This document shows positions 50,302 through 61,059 of a stretch of DNA of 64,000 bases, one piece after another. The position numbers and the translations under genes were made by a program. The number at the start of each line of letters is the position of its first letter. Positions within the stretch are counted from its first letter, which is position 1. The DNA comes from BOKV01 sp041987205 (GTDB lineage Bacteria > Pseudomonadota > Alphaproteobacteria > Rhizobiales > Rhizobiaceae). The stretch covers positions 1-64,000 of the forward strand of contig JBHIWX010000003.1 in NCBI GenBank assembly GCA_041987205.1, given 5' to 3'. The notes beneath the pieces were generated by a model that was not told the origin of the DNA, did no database searches, and was given only the letters and a program-made list of their open reading frames with translations.

Positions 50302-50348
50302 GTCATCCCGGTCGGGAAATCGGCTCTCGCCACCACTCCCGGAATGAC
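50302..50348. repeat. REP-like palindromic element, copy B
   Basis: GTCATCCCGG and CCGGAATGAC, 27 bases apart, match as an inverted repeat at 9 of 10 positions. It is related in its GTCATnC ends to copies at 36944 and 54865. It lies in the 185-base gap between ptsN and DUF1150. Confidence 0.6.
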
Positions 50349-50373
50349 GCCCCGCATGACGCCCGCAACGGCG

Positions 50374-50631
50374 TCAGTGCACCGTGACGGGGGTCAGATC
50401 GTTCTGGAAGGCCGTCGACAGCGCTCCGCCGGCATCGTCGGCGATGGCTAGCGGTGTACCGTCGGCGCCGAACAATGCCCAGACCTTGGCCTGCGGGTCG
50501 ATATCGACCGCGCCCGGAAAGGCTTCGGCGATCTCGGCGCCGCTGATCTGGCGCATATAGGCGACCCGGCCCTCGCCCATCCGGGCGAGTTCGTCGGGGC
50601 TGACGGCAGTGAATCCTGTTTCGTGACGCAT
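50374..50631 (-). CDS. DUF1150 family protein
   Basis: 85-residue small protein of unknown function, conserved in Rhizobiales directly after an hsp20 gene. Landmarks are MGEGRVAYMRQISGAEIAEAF and KVWALFGADGTPLAI. GGAG eight bases before the ATG at 50631 favours this start; a GTG at 50658 would overlap the hsp20 stop. Its link with hsp20 suggests a role in heat stress, unproven. Confidence 0.85.
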   Translation of the reverse strand: MRHETGFTAVSPDELARMGEGRVAYMRQISGAEIAEAFPGAVDIDPQAKVWALFGADGTPLAIADDAGGALSTAFQNDLTPVTVH

Positions 50632-50654
50632 GTTTTCTACTCCATTACCACTCT

Positions 50655-51089
50655 TCACGACGTCTTTCCGGCCGTCGAGATATCGATCTTGCGGATGACC
50701 TGTTCGGGCTCGTTGCGGGTCAGGTTGATCGACAGCAGCCCGTTTTCGAGCGTGGCGCCGGCGATCTCGATCCCCTCGGCCAGGACGAAGGAACGCTGGA
50801 ACTGACGCGCGGCGATGCCGCGGTAGAGGAACTCGCGTCCCCCTTCGTCCTTCTGCTTGCCGCGCACGGTGAGCTGATTCTTGTCCAGCGTAATGTCGAG
50901 GTCGTCCTGCGCGAATCCGGCAACGGCGAGCGTGATGCGCAAGGTCTCGGGCTCGCCCTCGGCCTTGATCCGCTCGATGTTGTAGGGAGGATAGCCGTCA
51001 CCCGCCGTCTTGGTCACACGGTCGAGCATGCGCTCCAACTCGTCGAACCCAAGCAGCAAGGGGCTCGAAAATCCTGCCATTCGCGTCAT
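50655..51089 (-). CDS. Small heat shock protein (Hsp20/IbpA type)
   Basis: 144-residue alpha-crystallin-domain chaperone. The domain spans about residues 35-125 (YNIERIKAEGEP, LRITLAVAGFAQDDLDITLD, LYRGIAARQFQRSFVLAEG), with the C-terminal tail INLTRNEP. AAAGG seven bases before the ATG. A sigma-32-like promoter candidate lies about 100 bases upstream. No clear ROSE thermometer was recognised in the leader. Confidence 0.93.
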   Translation of the reverse strand: MTRMAGFSSPLLLGFDELERMLDRVTKTAGDGYPPYNIERIKAEGEPETLRITLAVAGFAQDDLDITLDKNQLTVRGKQKDEGGREFLYRGIAARQFQRSFVLAEGIEIAGATLENGLLSINLTRNEPEQVIRKIDISTAGKTS

Positions 51090-51182
51090 GGCAATGCCTT
51101 TCCCAAGTCCACAGGCAGGCCATGATGGCCGCCTTCCAGCAACTCGTTTCCGGAGCCCACATTCGGCACTCCGTTACAGTTC

Positions 51183-51213
51183 ATATGGGATGGGGAAGGA
51201 TGTCGTTCAACCT
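51183..51213 (-). promoter_or_regulatory. Sigma-32-like promoter candidate for hsp20
   Basis: On the minus strand GGTTGAAC (51213-51206) and CCATATG (51189-51183) are spaced like the alphaproteobacterial heat-shock -35 and -10 elements, about 95 bases before the hsp20 start. Only a moderate match. Confidence 0.35.
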
Positions 51214-51250
51214 GGGCGGCTGGAAGGTACGAAAGCCCTCGTCACGCGGC

Positions 51251-51553
51251 CTAGCGCTGGCAGTAGAAGCCGTAGAGCGTCGACAGGATGCCGTGCACTT
51301 CCTCGCTCGCCAGACGATAGTAGATCGTCTGCGCGTCGCGGCGGGTCGCGACCAGGCCCTTCTCGCGGAGCTTGGCCAGATGCTGCGACAGGGCCGACTG
51401 GCTGAGCCCGATGGACTGCGCCAAATCGTTGACGCTTCTCTCGCCCTCGACGAGCCTGCACAACAGCATCAGCCGGCGAGGGTTCGCCATCGCCGCCAGA
51501 AGGTCGGAAGCGCGCTCAGCGTTCTTTTCGAGTTCGAGAAAATCCATATCCAT
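51251..51553 (-). CDS. ArsR-family regulator of the BigR/SqrR persulfide-sensor type
   Basis: 100-residue winged-helix repressor. Cys32 (RLMLLCRL) and Cys98 (YGFYCQR) are 66 residues apart, the spacing of the two sulfide-sensing cysteines in BigR (42/108) and SqrR (41/107). The recognition helix is QSALSQHLAKLREKGLV. No metal-binding CxC of ArsR is present. The start overlaps an AT-rich palindrome, its likely self-operator. No sulfide oxidase genes are adjacent, which is unusual for this type. Confidence 0.88.
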   Translation of the reverse strand: MDMDFLELEKNAERASDLLAAMANPRRLMLLCRLVEGERSVNDLAQSIGLSQSALSQHLAKLREKGLVATRRDAQTIYYRLASEEVHGILSTLYGFYCQR

Positions 51554-51556
51554 TAT

Positions 51557-51599
51557 ATTAGCACATGCTAATTATATTACAAGCTGCCATCCTGCATAA
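51557..51599 (-). promoter_or_regulatory. Operator and promoter of the BigR/SqrR-like gene
   Basis: ATTAGCA-CA-TGCTAAT (51557-51572) is a perfect 7-bp dyad ending four bases before the start codon. TATAAT (51576-51571 on the minus strand), with TTATGC 17 bases before it, gives a promoter whose -10 overlaps the dyad. The layout suits autorepression. Confidence 0.62.
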
Positions 51600-51768
51600 C
51601 GGCAACCCTTGCGAAGTGGTTCCTTCTGGCATGGTTCGGCGATTCAGGCCAGTCTTTTGGGATTTCGTCCTCTGCCATGCATGCGGACCCGGCCTCCATG
51701 GCGAGCTGCGCGATCGCAGCCCTTCCGCCTCTGGCCCGCCCGTTCGCCGCAACAAAATCGCATCCGAA

Positions 51769-51790
51769 TTGACTTGAGAGCCGATTTCGC
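51769..51790 (+). promoter_or_regulatory. Possible promoter for glcB
   Basis: TTGACT (51769-51774) and TACCAG after 16 bases, about 57 bases before the glcB ATG. The spacing and -10 are both imperfect. The rest of the gap back to 51600 shows nothing clear. Confidence 0.35.
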
Positions 51791-51847
51791 TACCAGTGCG
51801 GGCCAAGCCAATTCTCAAACGGAATATCCCATACAAGAGGTTGCCCC

Positions 51848-54025
51848 ATGGCGGAACGCGTCGAAATCGCCGGACTGAAGATCGATCCCGTGCTGCACCG
51901 GTTTGTCGAGGAAGAGGCACTGCCCGGCACGGGTGTGACGTCGGCCGATTTCTGGGAAGGGCTCGCCGCGATCGTTTCCGACCTGGCGCCGCGCAACCGG
52001 GCGCTTCTGGAAAAGCGCGACGCATTCCAGGCGACGATCGATGCGTGGAACCGCGAGCATCGCGACGGCGGCATCGCCATGGATGCCTATGAGGCGTTTC
52101 TCAAGGAAATCGGCTACATCGTGCCCGAAGGGCCGGATTTCGACGTGACGACGACGAATGTCGATCCCGAGATCGCGACGATTGCCGGGCCGCAGCTCGT
52201 CGTGCCGGTGATGAATGCACGTTTCGCGCTGAACGCCGCCAATGCGCGCTGGGGTTCGCTCTATGATGCGCTTTACGGCACCGACGCGCTGGGCGACCTG
52301 CCGCAGGGCAAGGGCTACGATCCCGAGCGCGGCGGCCGCGTCATCGCCTGGGCCAAGGCGTTTCTCGACGAGGCGGCGCCGCTCGCCAACGCCAAATGGG
52401 AAGATGCAACCGGGCTTTCGGTCGAGGACGGACGGCTTGCGGTCGCGACCGGGGACGGCTCGACCGGGCTGGCCGATCCAGGCCAGTTCGCGGGTTCCGC
52501 GACGAGCGATGGCGGCTGGGCGCACTTCCTCCTGAAGAACAACGGTCTCGGCATCGAGATCCTGGTCAACCGCGACACCGATATCGGCAAGACCGATCCG
52601 GCGGGCATCGCGTCGGTCAATCTGGAAGCGGCGCTGACCACGATCATGGATTGCGAAGATTCGGTCGCCGCCGTCGACGCCGAGGACAAGACGGTCATCT
52701 ACCGCAACTGGCTCGGCCTGATGAAGCGCGACCTTGTGGAGACCTTCAAGAAGGGTGGCGAGACAGTCACCCGCAAGATGTATGACGATTTCGAATATAC
52801 CGGCCCGGACGGCGAACCGTTCATGGTGAAGTGCAATTCGCTGATGCTGGTCAGGAATGTCGGGCATCTGATGACCAATCCGGCGATCCTCGACGCCGAG
52901 GGCAACGAGATCCCCGAGGGCATCATGGATGCGATGTTCACCTCGATGATCGCCCTGCACGATGTCGGCCAAGCGGGCAAGTCCGACGGGCTGCGCTCCA
53001 ACTCGAAGGCCGGCTCGGTCTATATCGTCAAGCCGAAGATGCACGGACCCGAAGAGGTCGCCTTCGCCGACGAACTGTTCGGCCGCGTCGAAAAGGCGCT
53101 CGGCATGGCGCCGAACACGCTGAAGATGGGCATCATGGACGAGGAACGGCGCACCACCGTCAACCTCAAGGAATGCATACGCGCGGCGAAATCGCGCGTC
53201 GTCTTCATCAATACCGGCTTCCTCGACCGCACCGGCGACGAGATCCACACCTCGATGGAGCTGGGTCCGATGATCCGCAAGGGCGACATGAAGCAGGCTG
53301 CCTGGATCGGCGCCTATGAGAACTGGAACGTCGATATCGGCCTGGAATGCGGGCTGGAAGGCCATGCCCAGATCGGCAAGGGCATGTGGGCCATGCCCGA
53401 TCTGATGCACGCCATGCTGGAGCAGAAGATCGGCCACCCGAAGGCTGGCGCCAATACCGCCTGGGTGCCCTCGCCGACGGCGGCGACCCTGCACGCCACG
53501 CATTACCACAAGGTCAATGTCATGGCCGTTCAGGACGCCCTGAAGGAACGGCCGCGCGCATCGCTGGAAGACATCCTCTCGGTGCCAGTCGTCTCCAAGC
53601 CGAACTGGTCGGAAGAAGACATCACCAGGGAGCTCGACAACAACGCCCAGGGCATTCTGGGCTATGTCGTGCGCTGGATCGACCAGGGTGTCGGCTGTTC
53701 CAAGGTGCCCGACATCAACGATGTCGGCCTGATGGAAGACCGTGCGACGCTGCGCATCTCGTCGCAGCACATCGCCAACTGGCTGCATCACGGCGTCTGC
53801 ACGAAGGAGCAGGTGATGGAAACGATGAAGCGCATGGCGGCCGTCGTCGACCGGCAGAATGCAGGCGATCCGAACTACCGCCCGATGGCGCCCGATTTCG
53901 ACAAGTCGATCGCCTTCCAGGCAGCCTGCGAACTGTTGTTCGAGGGCATGAGCCAGCCAAACGGCTATACCGAGCCGATCCTGCACCGGCGCCGGCGCGA
54001 GTTGAAGGCTTCGCTGGAAAGCTGA
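51848..54025 (+). CDS. glcB: Malate synthase G
   Basis: Condenses glyoxylate with acetyl-CoA to malate in the glyoxylate cycle. 725 residues, the monomeric G form, with TIM-barrel motifs ASVNLEAALTTIMDCEDSVA (catalytic Arg/Asp and Mg-binding Glu regions), GPEEVAFADELFGRVEKALG, LKMGIMDEERRTTVNLKE and a C-terminal plug GVGCSKVPDINDVGLMEDRATLRISSQH. AGAGG nine bases before the ATG. Next to leucine-degradation genes that release acetyl-CoA. No isocitrate lyase in the window. Confidence 0.96.
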   Translation: MAERVEIAGLKIDPVLHRFVEEEALPGTGVTSADFWEGLAAIVSDLAPRNRALLEKRDAFQATIDAWNREHRDGGIAMDAYEAFLKEIGYIVPEGPDFDVTTTNVDPEIATIAGPQLVVPVMNARFALNAANARWGSLYDALYGTDALGDLPQGKGYDPERGGRVIAWAKAFLDEAAPLANAKWEDATGLSVEDGRLAVATGDGSTGLADPGQFAGSATSDGGWAHFLLKNNGLGIEILVNRDTDIGKTDPAGIASVNLEAALTTIMDCEDSVAAVDAEDKTVIYRNWLGLMKRDLVETFKKGGETVTRKMYDDFEYTGPDGEPFMVKCNSLMLVRNVGHLMTNPAILDAEGNEIPEGIMDAMFTSMIALHDVGQAGKSDGLRSNSKAGSVYIVKPKMHGPEEVAFADELFGRVEKALGMAPNTLKMGIMDEERRTTVNLKECIRAAKSRVVFINTGFLDRTGDEIHTSMELGPMIRKGDMKQAAWIGAYENWNVDIGLECGLEGHAQIGKGMWAMPDLMHAMLEQKIGHPKAGANTAWVPSPTAATLHATHYHKVNVMAVQDALKERPRASLEDILSVPVVSKPNWSEEDITRELDNNAQGILGYVVRWIDQGVGCSKVPDINDVGLMEDRATLRISSQHIANWLHHGVCTKEQVMETMKRMAAVVDRQNAGDPNYRPMAPDFDKSIAFQAACELLFEGMSQPNGYTEPILHRRRRELKASLES

Positions 54026-54041
54026 TCACGCAGCCCGGCGG

Positions 54042-54827
54042 CTATGCCTGCCAGGTGGGCTTGCGCTTTTCGAAGAAGGCGGCGACGCCCTCGGCCATGT
54101 CGGTCGTCTCCCAGCAATCGGCCAGGCGCTTGACCGTGTCCTCCATGAGGTCGTCGTCGATAACCGGGCCGAGCCGGCGCGCCAGCGCCTTGGCGGACGC
54201 GACCGCCTGCGGCGAGGCGGCGAGATAGGGCTTGATCTCGGCCTCGATCGCCGCGTCGAGATCGCCTGCCGGAACGACGCTGGCGACGAGGCCCAGATCG
54301 TGCGCTTCCTGCGCACCGAAGATGCGGCCGGAGAAGAACACCCGCCGGGCCGGTCCCTCACCCATGCGCGCGAGGCAATAGGGCGAGATCGTCGCCGGGA
54401 TCAGACCAAGACGAACCTCGGTGAAGCCGAATTTCGCATGGTCGGCGGCGACCGCCACGTCGCAGATAGAGATTAGTCCCATGCCGCCGCCATAGGACTG
54501 GCCGTTCACCCTTCCGATCACCGGCTTGGGCAGTTCGTTGAGAGCACGAAGCGCGCGGGCGAGCTTGCGCGCCTCGACCATGCGTTCGTCGCGCGTGGCC
54601 TGCGCCTGCGCACGCATCCAGCCCAGATCGCCGCCGGCGCAGAAGCTCTCGCCCTCGCCCGTCAGCACGACCACGCGGACGGAGTCGTCGCGTGCGAGCA
54701 TATCCGCCGCGCTGGCCAGATCGGCGATCATCGCCGAGGACATGGCGTTGTGCTTGTCCGGCCGCGCCAGCGACAGCTTGGCAACCCCGCGCGCGTCGGT
54801 CTCGATGTTCAGGGTGGTGAAGTTCAT
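54042..54827 (-). CDS. liuC: Methylglutaconyl-CoA hydratase-like enoyl-CoA hydratase
   Basis: 261-residue crotonase. The oxyanion-hole loops are GESFCAGGDLGWMRAQ and NGQSYGGGMGLISICDVAVA, and the catalytic region is TEVRLGLIPATISPY. GGGAGG 10 bases before the ATG at 54827. By position in the liu set (after HMG-CoA lyase and the methylcrotonyl-CoA carboxylase alpha subunit) its likely substrate is 3-methylglutaconyl-CoA; the sequence alone identifies only a crotonase. Confidence 0.85.
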   Translation of the reverse strand: MNFTTLNIETDARGVAKLSLARPDKHNAMSSAMIADLASAADMLARDDSVRVVVLTGEGESFCAGGDLGWMRAQAQATRDERMVEARKLARALRALNELPKPVIGRVNGQSYGGGMGLISICDVAVAADHAKFGFTEVRLGLIPATISPYCLARMGEGPARRVFFSGRIFGAQEAHDLGLVASVVPAGDLDAAIEAEIKPYLAASPQAVASAKALARRLGPVIDDDLMEDTVKRLADCWETTDMAEGVAAFFEKRKPTWQA

Positions 54828-54864
54828 GGCGTGCCTCCCGGGATATGCGATTGAACTCTCACTC

Positions 54865-54994
54865 GTCATCCTCGGGCCGGCCGAAGGCCGTGACCCGAGG
54901 ATCCATTCCGTTACCTGGCCGATTGCAGGACGATGGCGTTGGGCGCGAGCGGAAACGTTACGGAGTGGGTCGTCGGGTCAAGCCCGACGATGAC
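54865..54994. repeat. REP-like palindromic element, copy C
   Basis: Two modules: GTCATCCTCGGGC...CCCGAGGATCC (54865-54904) and GGTCGTCGGGTCAAGCCCGA...GATGAC (54968-54994), inverted relative to each other as in copy A. The second module forms the end of the liuE reading frame. Confidence 0.75.
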
Positions 54995-55875
54995 TGCGGA
55001 AAGGGTGTCGCATCGCATTTCCGCCAATTCCTCAACCCCTTCGCAAACTCGGCCGCGGCTTCCAGCTTCGTCATGTCGAGGCCGGTATCGAGCCCGCGTG
55101 CTTCCATCAGCCTTGCCACGGCCAGCGTGTCGACATTGCCCTTGGCGCCCGGTGCATAGGGGCAGCCGCCGAGCCCGCCGACCGCCGCATCGAACACGCG
55201 AAGTCCCTTTTCGAGGCTGACCGCGATGTTGTCGAGCGCGCGGCCCTTCGTGTCGTGGTAGTGCCCGGCGAGCCTGTCGGCCGGCACTTCGCCCAGCACG
55301 GCGTCTAGCATGGCGGCGATCGTTTCCGGCGTGCCGTGGCCGATCGTGTCGCCCAGCGAGACCTCGCAGCAGCCCATGGCGAACAACCGGCCGGCCACGC
55401 GGGCGACGACGGCCGGATCGATCCGGCCCTCATAGGGGCAGTCGGTGACGCAGGAGACATAGCCGCGCACCGGCATGCCGTCGGCCTTCGCCGCGTCCAG
55501 CACCGGGGCGAAGCGTTCGAAGCTTTCCTCGATCGTGCAATTGATGTTCTTGCGGGCGAAGGTCTCCGACGCCGAGCCGAACACCGCCACCATGTCGGCC
55601 TTTGCGGCACGCGCGCCCTCATAGCCCTTCAGATTGGGTGTCAGCACGGCATAGGTGACGCCCGGCCTGCGCGCAATGCCCGCCATGACCTCGGCCGCGT
55701 CGGCCATTTGCGGCACCCATTTCGGCGAGACGAAACTGGTGGCCTCGATATGAGAAAAGCCGCAATCGCTCAACATGTCGATCAGCGCGATCTTGTCCTC
55801 CGTCGCGACGAAATTCTTTTCGTTCTGCAGGCCGTCGCGGGGCCCCATCTCGAACAGCACGATATCGCGCGGCAT
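54958..55875 (-). CDS. liuE: Hydroxymethylglutaryl-CoA lyase
   Basis: Splits HMG-CoA to acetyl-CoA and acetoacetate, the last step of leucine breakdown. 305 residues: GPRDGLQNEKNFVATEDKI at the N-terminus (metal Asp, catalytic Arg), SFVSPKWVPQMADA, TIGHGTPET and the catalytic Cys loop AVGGLGGCPYAPGAKGN. The last ~11 residues (SSSGLTRRPTP) are encoded by a REP-type palindrome, so the native C-terminus probably ended earlier in ancestors. Two to three bases separate it from liuD. Confidence 0.93.
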   Translation of the reverse strand: MPRDIVLFEMGPRDGLQNEKNFVATEDKIALIDMLSDCGFSHIEATSFVSPKWVPQMADAAEVMAGIARRPGVTYAVLTPNLKGYEGARAAKADMVAVFGSASETFARKNINCTIEESFERFAPVLDAAKADGMPVRGYVSCVTDCPYEGRIDPAVVARVAGRLFAMGCCEVSLGDTIGHGTPETIAAMLDAVLGEVPADRLAGHYHDTKGRALDNIAVSLEKGLRVFDAAVGGLGGCPYAPGAKGNVDTLAVARLMEARGLDTGLDMTKLEAAAEFAKGLRNWRKCDATPFPQSSSGLTRRPTP

Positions 55876-55878
55876 GGC

Positions 55879-57870
<1,992 letters not shown>

Positions 57871-57986
57871 GTTCCCGACTCCCATGGTTCCGGCCGGCAA
57901 TTGCGGCCAAGACTCAGGCGGCGGACATCGCGCCCGCCGCCTGATGTTTCTCACTTGCTTCCGCCGGACTTGCCCGGCGGCCTTTC

Positions 57987-60689
57987 CTAGCCCTGCGCGG
58001 GCAGGGCGTAGGCGATGATCGAATCGCCGGCCTTCGTGCCGGTCGAGCCGTGACCGCCGGCGACGACGACGAGATATTGTCGACCGTCCTCGCCGAGATA
58101 GGTGGCAGGTGTGGCCTGGCCGCCGGCCGGCAGCCGGTCGCGCCAGATCTCCTTGCCGGTCTTCAGGTCATAGCCACGCACGTAATAGTCCATGGTACCC
58201 GACAGGAAGGCCATGCCGCCACCGGTAACGATCGGACCGCCGATACCCGGCACGCCCATCTCGAAGGGCAGCGGTACAGGCGCGAGGTCTTGCACCGTGC
58301 CATTCACATGCTTGTAGACGGTCTTGCCCGTGGTCAGATCGACGCCGGCGACGTAGCCCCATGGCGGGCGCTGGCACGGCAGGCCGAGCGGCGACAGGAA
58401 GGGTGCCATCTTCGCAGCATACGGCGCGCCGAAGTTCTCGTTGAAGACCGGCGAGCCATCCTTCGAGACGACACGTTTGTCGGCGTTGTCGCGCGGCACC
58501 ATCTTCGACGTGAAGGCCAGATAGACCGGCATGTCGAACATGATCTGGCGTTCGGGATCGACCGCGACAGAACCCCAGTTGAACACGCCGAAATTGCCCG
58601 GATAGACAATGGTGCCCTTTTCCGAGGGCGGCGTGAACCGGCCCTGGTAGCGCATCTCGTTGAACCGGATCCGGCAGTAGAGCTGGTCGAACGGCGTGGC
58701 GCCCCACATGTCGGCACCGGTCAGTTTTTCGGGTTTGAACGATACCGTCGAGACCGGCTGCGTCGCCGCGGCATGATCGCCCTCGACCGTGCCCTGCGGA
58801 GCAGGCTCCTCGGTCACCGGCAGGACCGGCTGGCCGGTCTCCCGGTTGAGCACGAAGATCTCGCCCTGCTTGGTCGGCGCCACGAGAGCAGGAACGTCCT
58901 GCCCCTCGACGGTCAGGTCGACCAGTACGGGCTGCGAAGGCACGTCATAGTCCCACAGGTCGTGATGCACGGTCTGGTAGACCCAGGCCACCTCGCCGGT
59001 TTCAGCGTTCAGCGCCAGGATCGAGGAGGAGTATTTCTCCACCGCCTCCGAGCGGTCGGCGCCATACTGGTCCGGCGATTCATTGCCCATGGGCAGATAG
59101 ATCAGGCCCAGTTCGGGATCGTAGCTCGAGACGCTCCAGGAGTTCGGCGCGTTCTGCGAGTAGGTCTCGCCCTCGGCGATGGGCGCGCTCGACCCCGGCT
59201 TCTTGGAATCGAAGTTCCAGACCAGTTCGCCCGTGTCGATGTCGTAGGCGCGGATCACACCGGACGGCGAGGTCGTCGCCGCATTGTCGTTGACGGCGCC
59301 GCCGACGATGATGAGATCGCCGGTGATGACCGGGGGCGAGGTCGAGTAGAACGAGCCCGGCGTCACGTTGGGCATGTTGGCCCACAGATTGACGGTGCCG
59401 TCGGCACCGCCGAATCCGGGGCACAGTTCGCCCGTTTCAGCGCTGATCGACAGCAGACGGCCATCGGCCAGCGAGTAATAGAGGCGCTTGTCGCAGACGG
59501 GCGGGATCGGGCCGGCATAGCGGGTCGTCTCGCGCTCGACCACTGGATTGGGATCGCCCGGTTTCGCCTGGCCGGTCACCACGTTCTGCGGCACGCCGGC
59601 GGCAGCACGCGTTACTTCCGCGACGCTGGCTTCGATACGCTCCTCAGGGGTGAGGAGTTCCGTCTGCGCCTGCGTGGCCACGGCCTGAGGCGTCGTGGTC
59701 TCCGTCTGCGCGGCCTCGGCGTTCGTGGTTTCGGTCGGTTTCGTTGCCGGGTCCGAGGCCGCAGTTTCCTGAGTTGCCTCAGTAGCCGGCTCGGCTTCGG
59801 CAGCGGCCGCGCTGCGGCTGACCGTGCTGTCGTAATAGGAGACGCCGCGACAGGTCATGTGCTGCGTGGTCTCCGAGTTGGGCTGCTGCAGCTTCGGATC
59901 GAAACGCCATTTCTCCTCGCCCGTCTCGGGATCGAGCGCGATCACCGTGCCGAACGGCGTACAGGCATAAAGCATGTCGCCGATCTTCAACGGGGTGACT
60001 TCATAGGTCGTCTCACCCGGATCGGAACCGTCGCGGACCTGCCCCGTCTCATAGGTCCAGGCGACCTTCAGATCGGAGACATTGTCGGGCGTGATCTGGC
60101 CGAGCGGCGAATAGCGCTGACCGGCCTGCGTGCGGCCATAGGCGGCCCATTCGCCGGGCTTCACGTCGCCTGCATTGGCGGTCTGTACATCACCCGCCGG
60201 CGCGTTCGCGCCCGAGGCATTCTCCGTTTCCTGCTCCATTCGTGCCTGGCTGAACGTGCCTGAAACATCATGGGGCGACTGGAACAAAGTGTAGAGGCCG
60301 GTGCCGACCGCGATCACCAGCGCAGCGGCGAGAAAAGCGCTGTTGGCGCCGTAGCGGGCGGGCGGCGGATCGGTGCGGTGCATGGCGCGCACCATTGGCG
60401 GCAGCACGGCCAGGATGCCGAGCACCACCAGCAGGGCGCCGCGTGGCGCAAGCGACCACCAGTCCGGCCCGACCTCCCAGAGCGACCATGCCAGCGTGAC
60501 GAGCAGGGTTACGGCATAGACGCCAAGTCCCAACGCGTTGCGCGCCAGCATCAGGGCGCCGGAAGCGATCAGCCCCGCGCCCAGAAGGATGTAGAACCAG
60601 GAACCGCCGAGCGCGGCCAGCCAGATGCCGCCGCCGCCCAGCGCGACGCCGGATAGCAGAATGATTGCAGACAGAATTGTTCGATACAT
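57987..60689 (-). CDS. gcd: Membrane-bound PQQ-dependent dehydrogenase, glucose/quinate/shikimate type
   Basis: Periplasm-facing quinoprotein passing electrons to ubiquinone, here about 900 residues. Five N-terminal TM helices (residues 1-140), then an eight-bladed propeller with GEWAAYGRTQAGQRYSPL, KWRFDPKL, YQTVHHDLWDYDVPSQPVL and, near the end, GGQATPATYL. It is about 100 residues longer than E. coli Gcd; the extra sits at about residues 288-388, an Ala/Thr/Glu-rich low-complexity stretch between CRGVSYYD and CDKRLYYSL. The substrate (glucose, quinate or another polyol) is unknown. GGGAG precedes the ATG at 60689. No PQQ synthesis genes are in the window. Confidence 0.92.
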   Translation of the reverse strand: MYRTILSAIILLSGVALGGGGIWLAALGGSWFYILLGAGLIASGALMLARNALGLGVYAVTLLVTLAWSLWEVGPDWWSLAPRGALLVVLGILAVLPPMVRAMHRTDPPPARYGANSAFLAAALVIAVGTGLYTLFQSPHDVSGTFSQARMEQETENASGANAPAGDVQTANAGDVKPGEWAAYGRTQAGQRYSPLGQITPDNVSDLKVAWTYETGQVRDGSDPGETTYEVTPLKIGDMLYACTPFGTVIALDPETGEEKWRFDPKLQQPNSETTQHMTCRGVSYYDSTVSRSAAAAEAEPATEATQETAASDPATKPTETTNAEAAQTETTTPQAVATQAQTELLTPEERIEASVAEVTRAAAGVPQNVVTGQAKPGDPNPVVERETTRYAGPIPPVCDKRLYYSLADGRLLSISAETGELCPGFGGADGTVNLWANMPNVTPGSFYSTSPPVITGDLIIVGGAVNDNAATTSPSGVIRAYDIDTGELVWNFDSKKPGSSAPIAEGETYSQNAPNSWSVSSYDPELGLIYLPMGNESPDQYGADRSEAVEKYSSSILALNAETGEVAWVYQTVHHDLWDYDVPSQPVLVDLTVEGQDVPALVAPTKQGEIFVLNRETGQPVLPVTEEPAPQGTVEGDHAAATQPVSTVSFKPEKLTGADMWGATPFDQLYCRIRFNEMRYQGRFTPPSEKGTIVYPGNFGVFNWGSVAVDPERQIMFDMPVYLAFTSKMVPRDNADKRVVSKDGSPVFNENFGAPYAAKMAPFLSPLGLPCQRPPWGYVAGVDLTTGKTVYKHVNGTVQDLAPVPLPFEMGVPGIGGPIVTGGGMAFLSGTMDYYVRGYDLKTGKEIWRDRLPAGGQATPATYLGEDGRQYLVVVAGGHGSTGTKAGDSIIAYALPAQG

Positions 60690-61059
60690 GAAGGACTCCC
60701 GCGGTTGTCCGGACCGCGCGGAGGCATCTCGTGGCAGAAGCGCCGGTATCTGAACTCGAATGCCCCCGGCGAAACGAAAAGCGGGGGTACGGATCGTGCC
60801 AGCTGTCGCGGGATTCCGCAATCGGCCCGTTGAGGTCGTGGATCGCGTTGCGCGATCCCTTGCAGGGGGCCAACGCCTCATCGACCGATCCGTTCCATCA
60901 AATACGGATACCACCACATATCGGGTTGGTGCGTCGCGAAGAAGCTGCGGCCCGCAACGCCACACGTCGAAAGCCCGGCCTTCATGTTGCCGGCCTTTCC
61001 ATCAAAGAGGTATTCGGGCAGTCTTGCCGCGCGCGAGCGACAACGCGGCGGGGGACGCG
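60690..61059. promoter_or_regulatory. Divergent regulatory region of gcd and a methyltransferase
   Basis: 370 bases without a gene. The only clear structure is the perfect 8-bp dyad GGATCGCG-TTG-CGCGATCC at 60840-60858, roughly 150 bases before gcd. It may be an operator for either gene. No convincing consensus promoter could be picked. Confidence 0.45.

Noticed and set aside
51090..51200. ROSE-type RNA thermometer before hsp20
   Set aside because: The leader has a GTTGCTGG string, but no U(U/C)GCU opposite a Shine-Dalgarno stem could be drawn.
51815..53986. 723-codon minus-strand open frame opposite glcB
   Set aside because: Shadow of malate synthase G; no recognisable domain and composition is that of an antisense frame.
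58050..60263. 737-codon plus-strand open frame opposite gcd
   Set aside because: Shadow frame; the PQQ-dehydrogenase motifs are on the minus strand.
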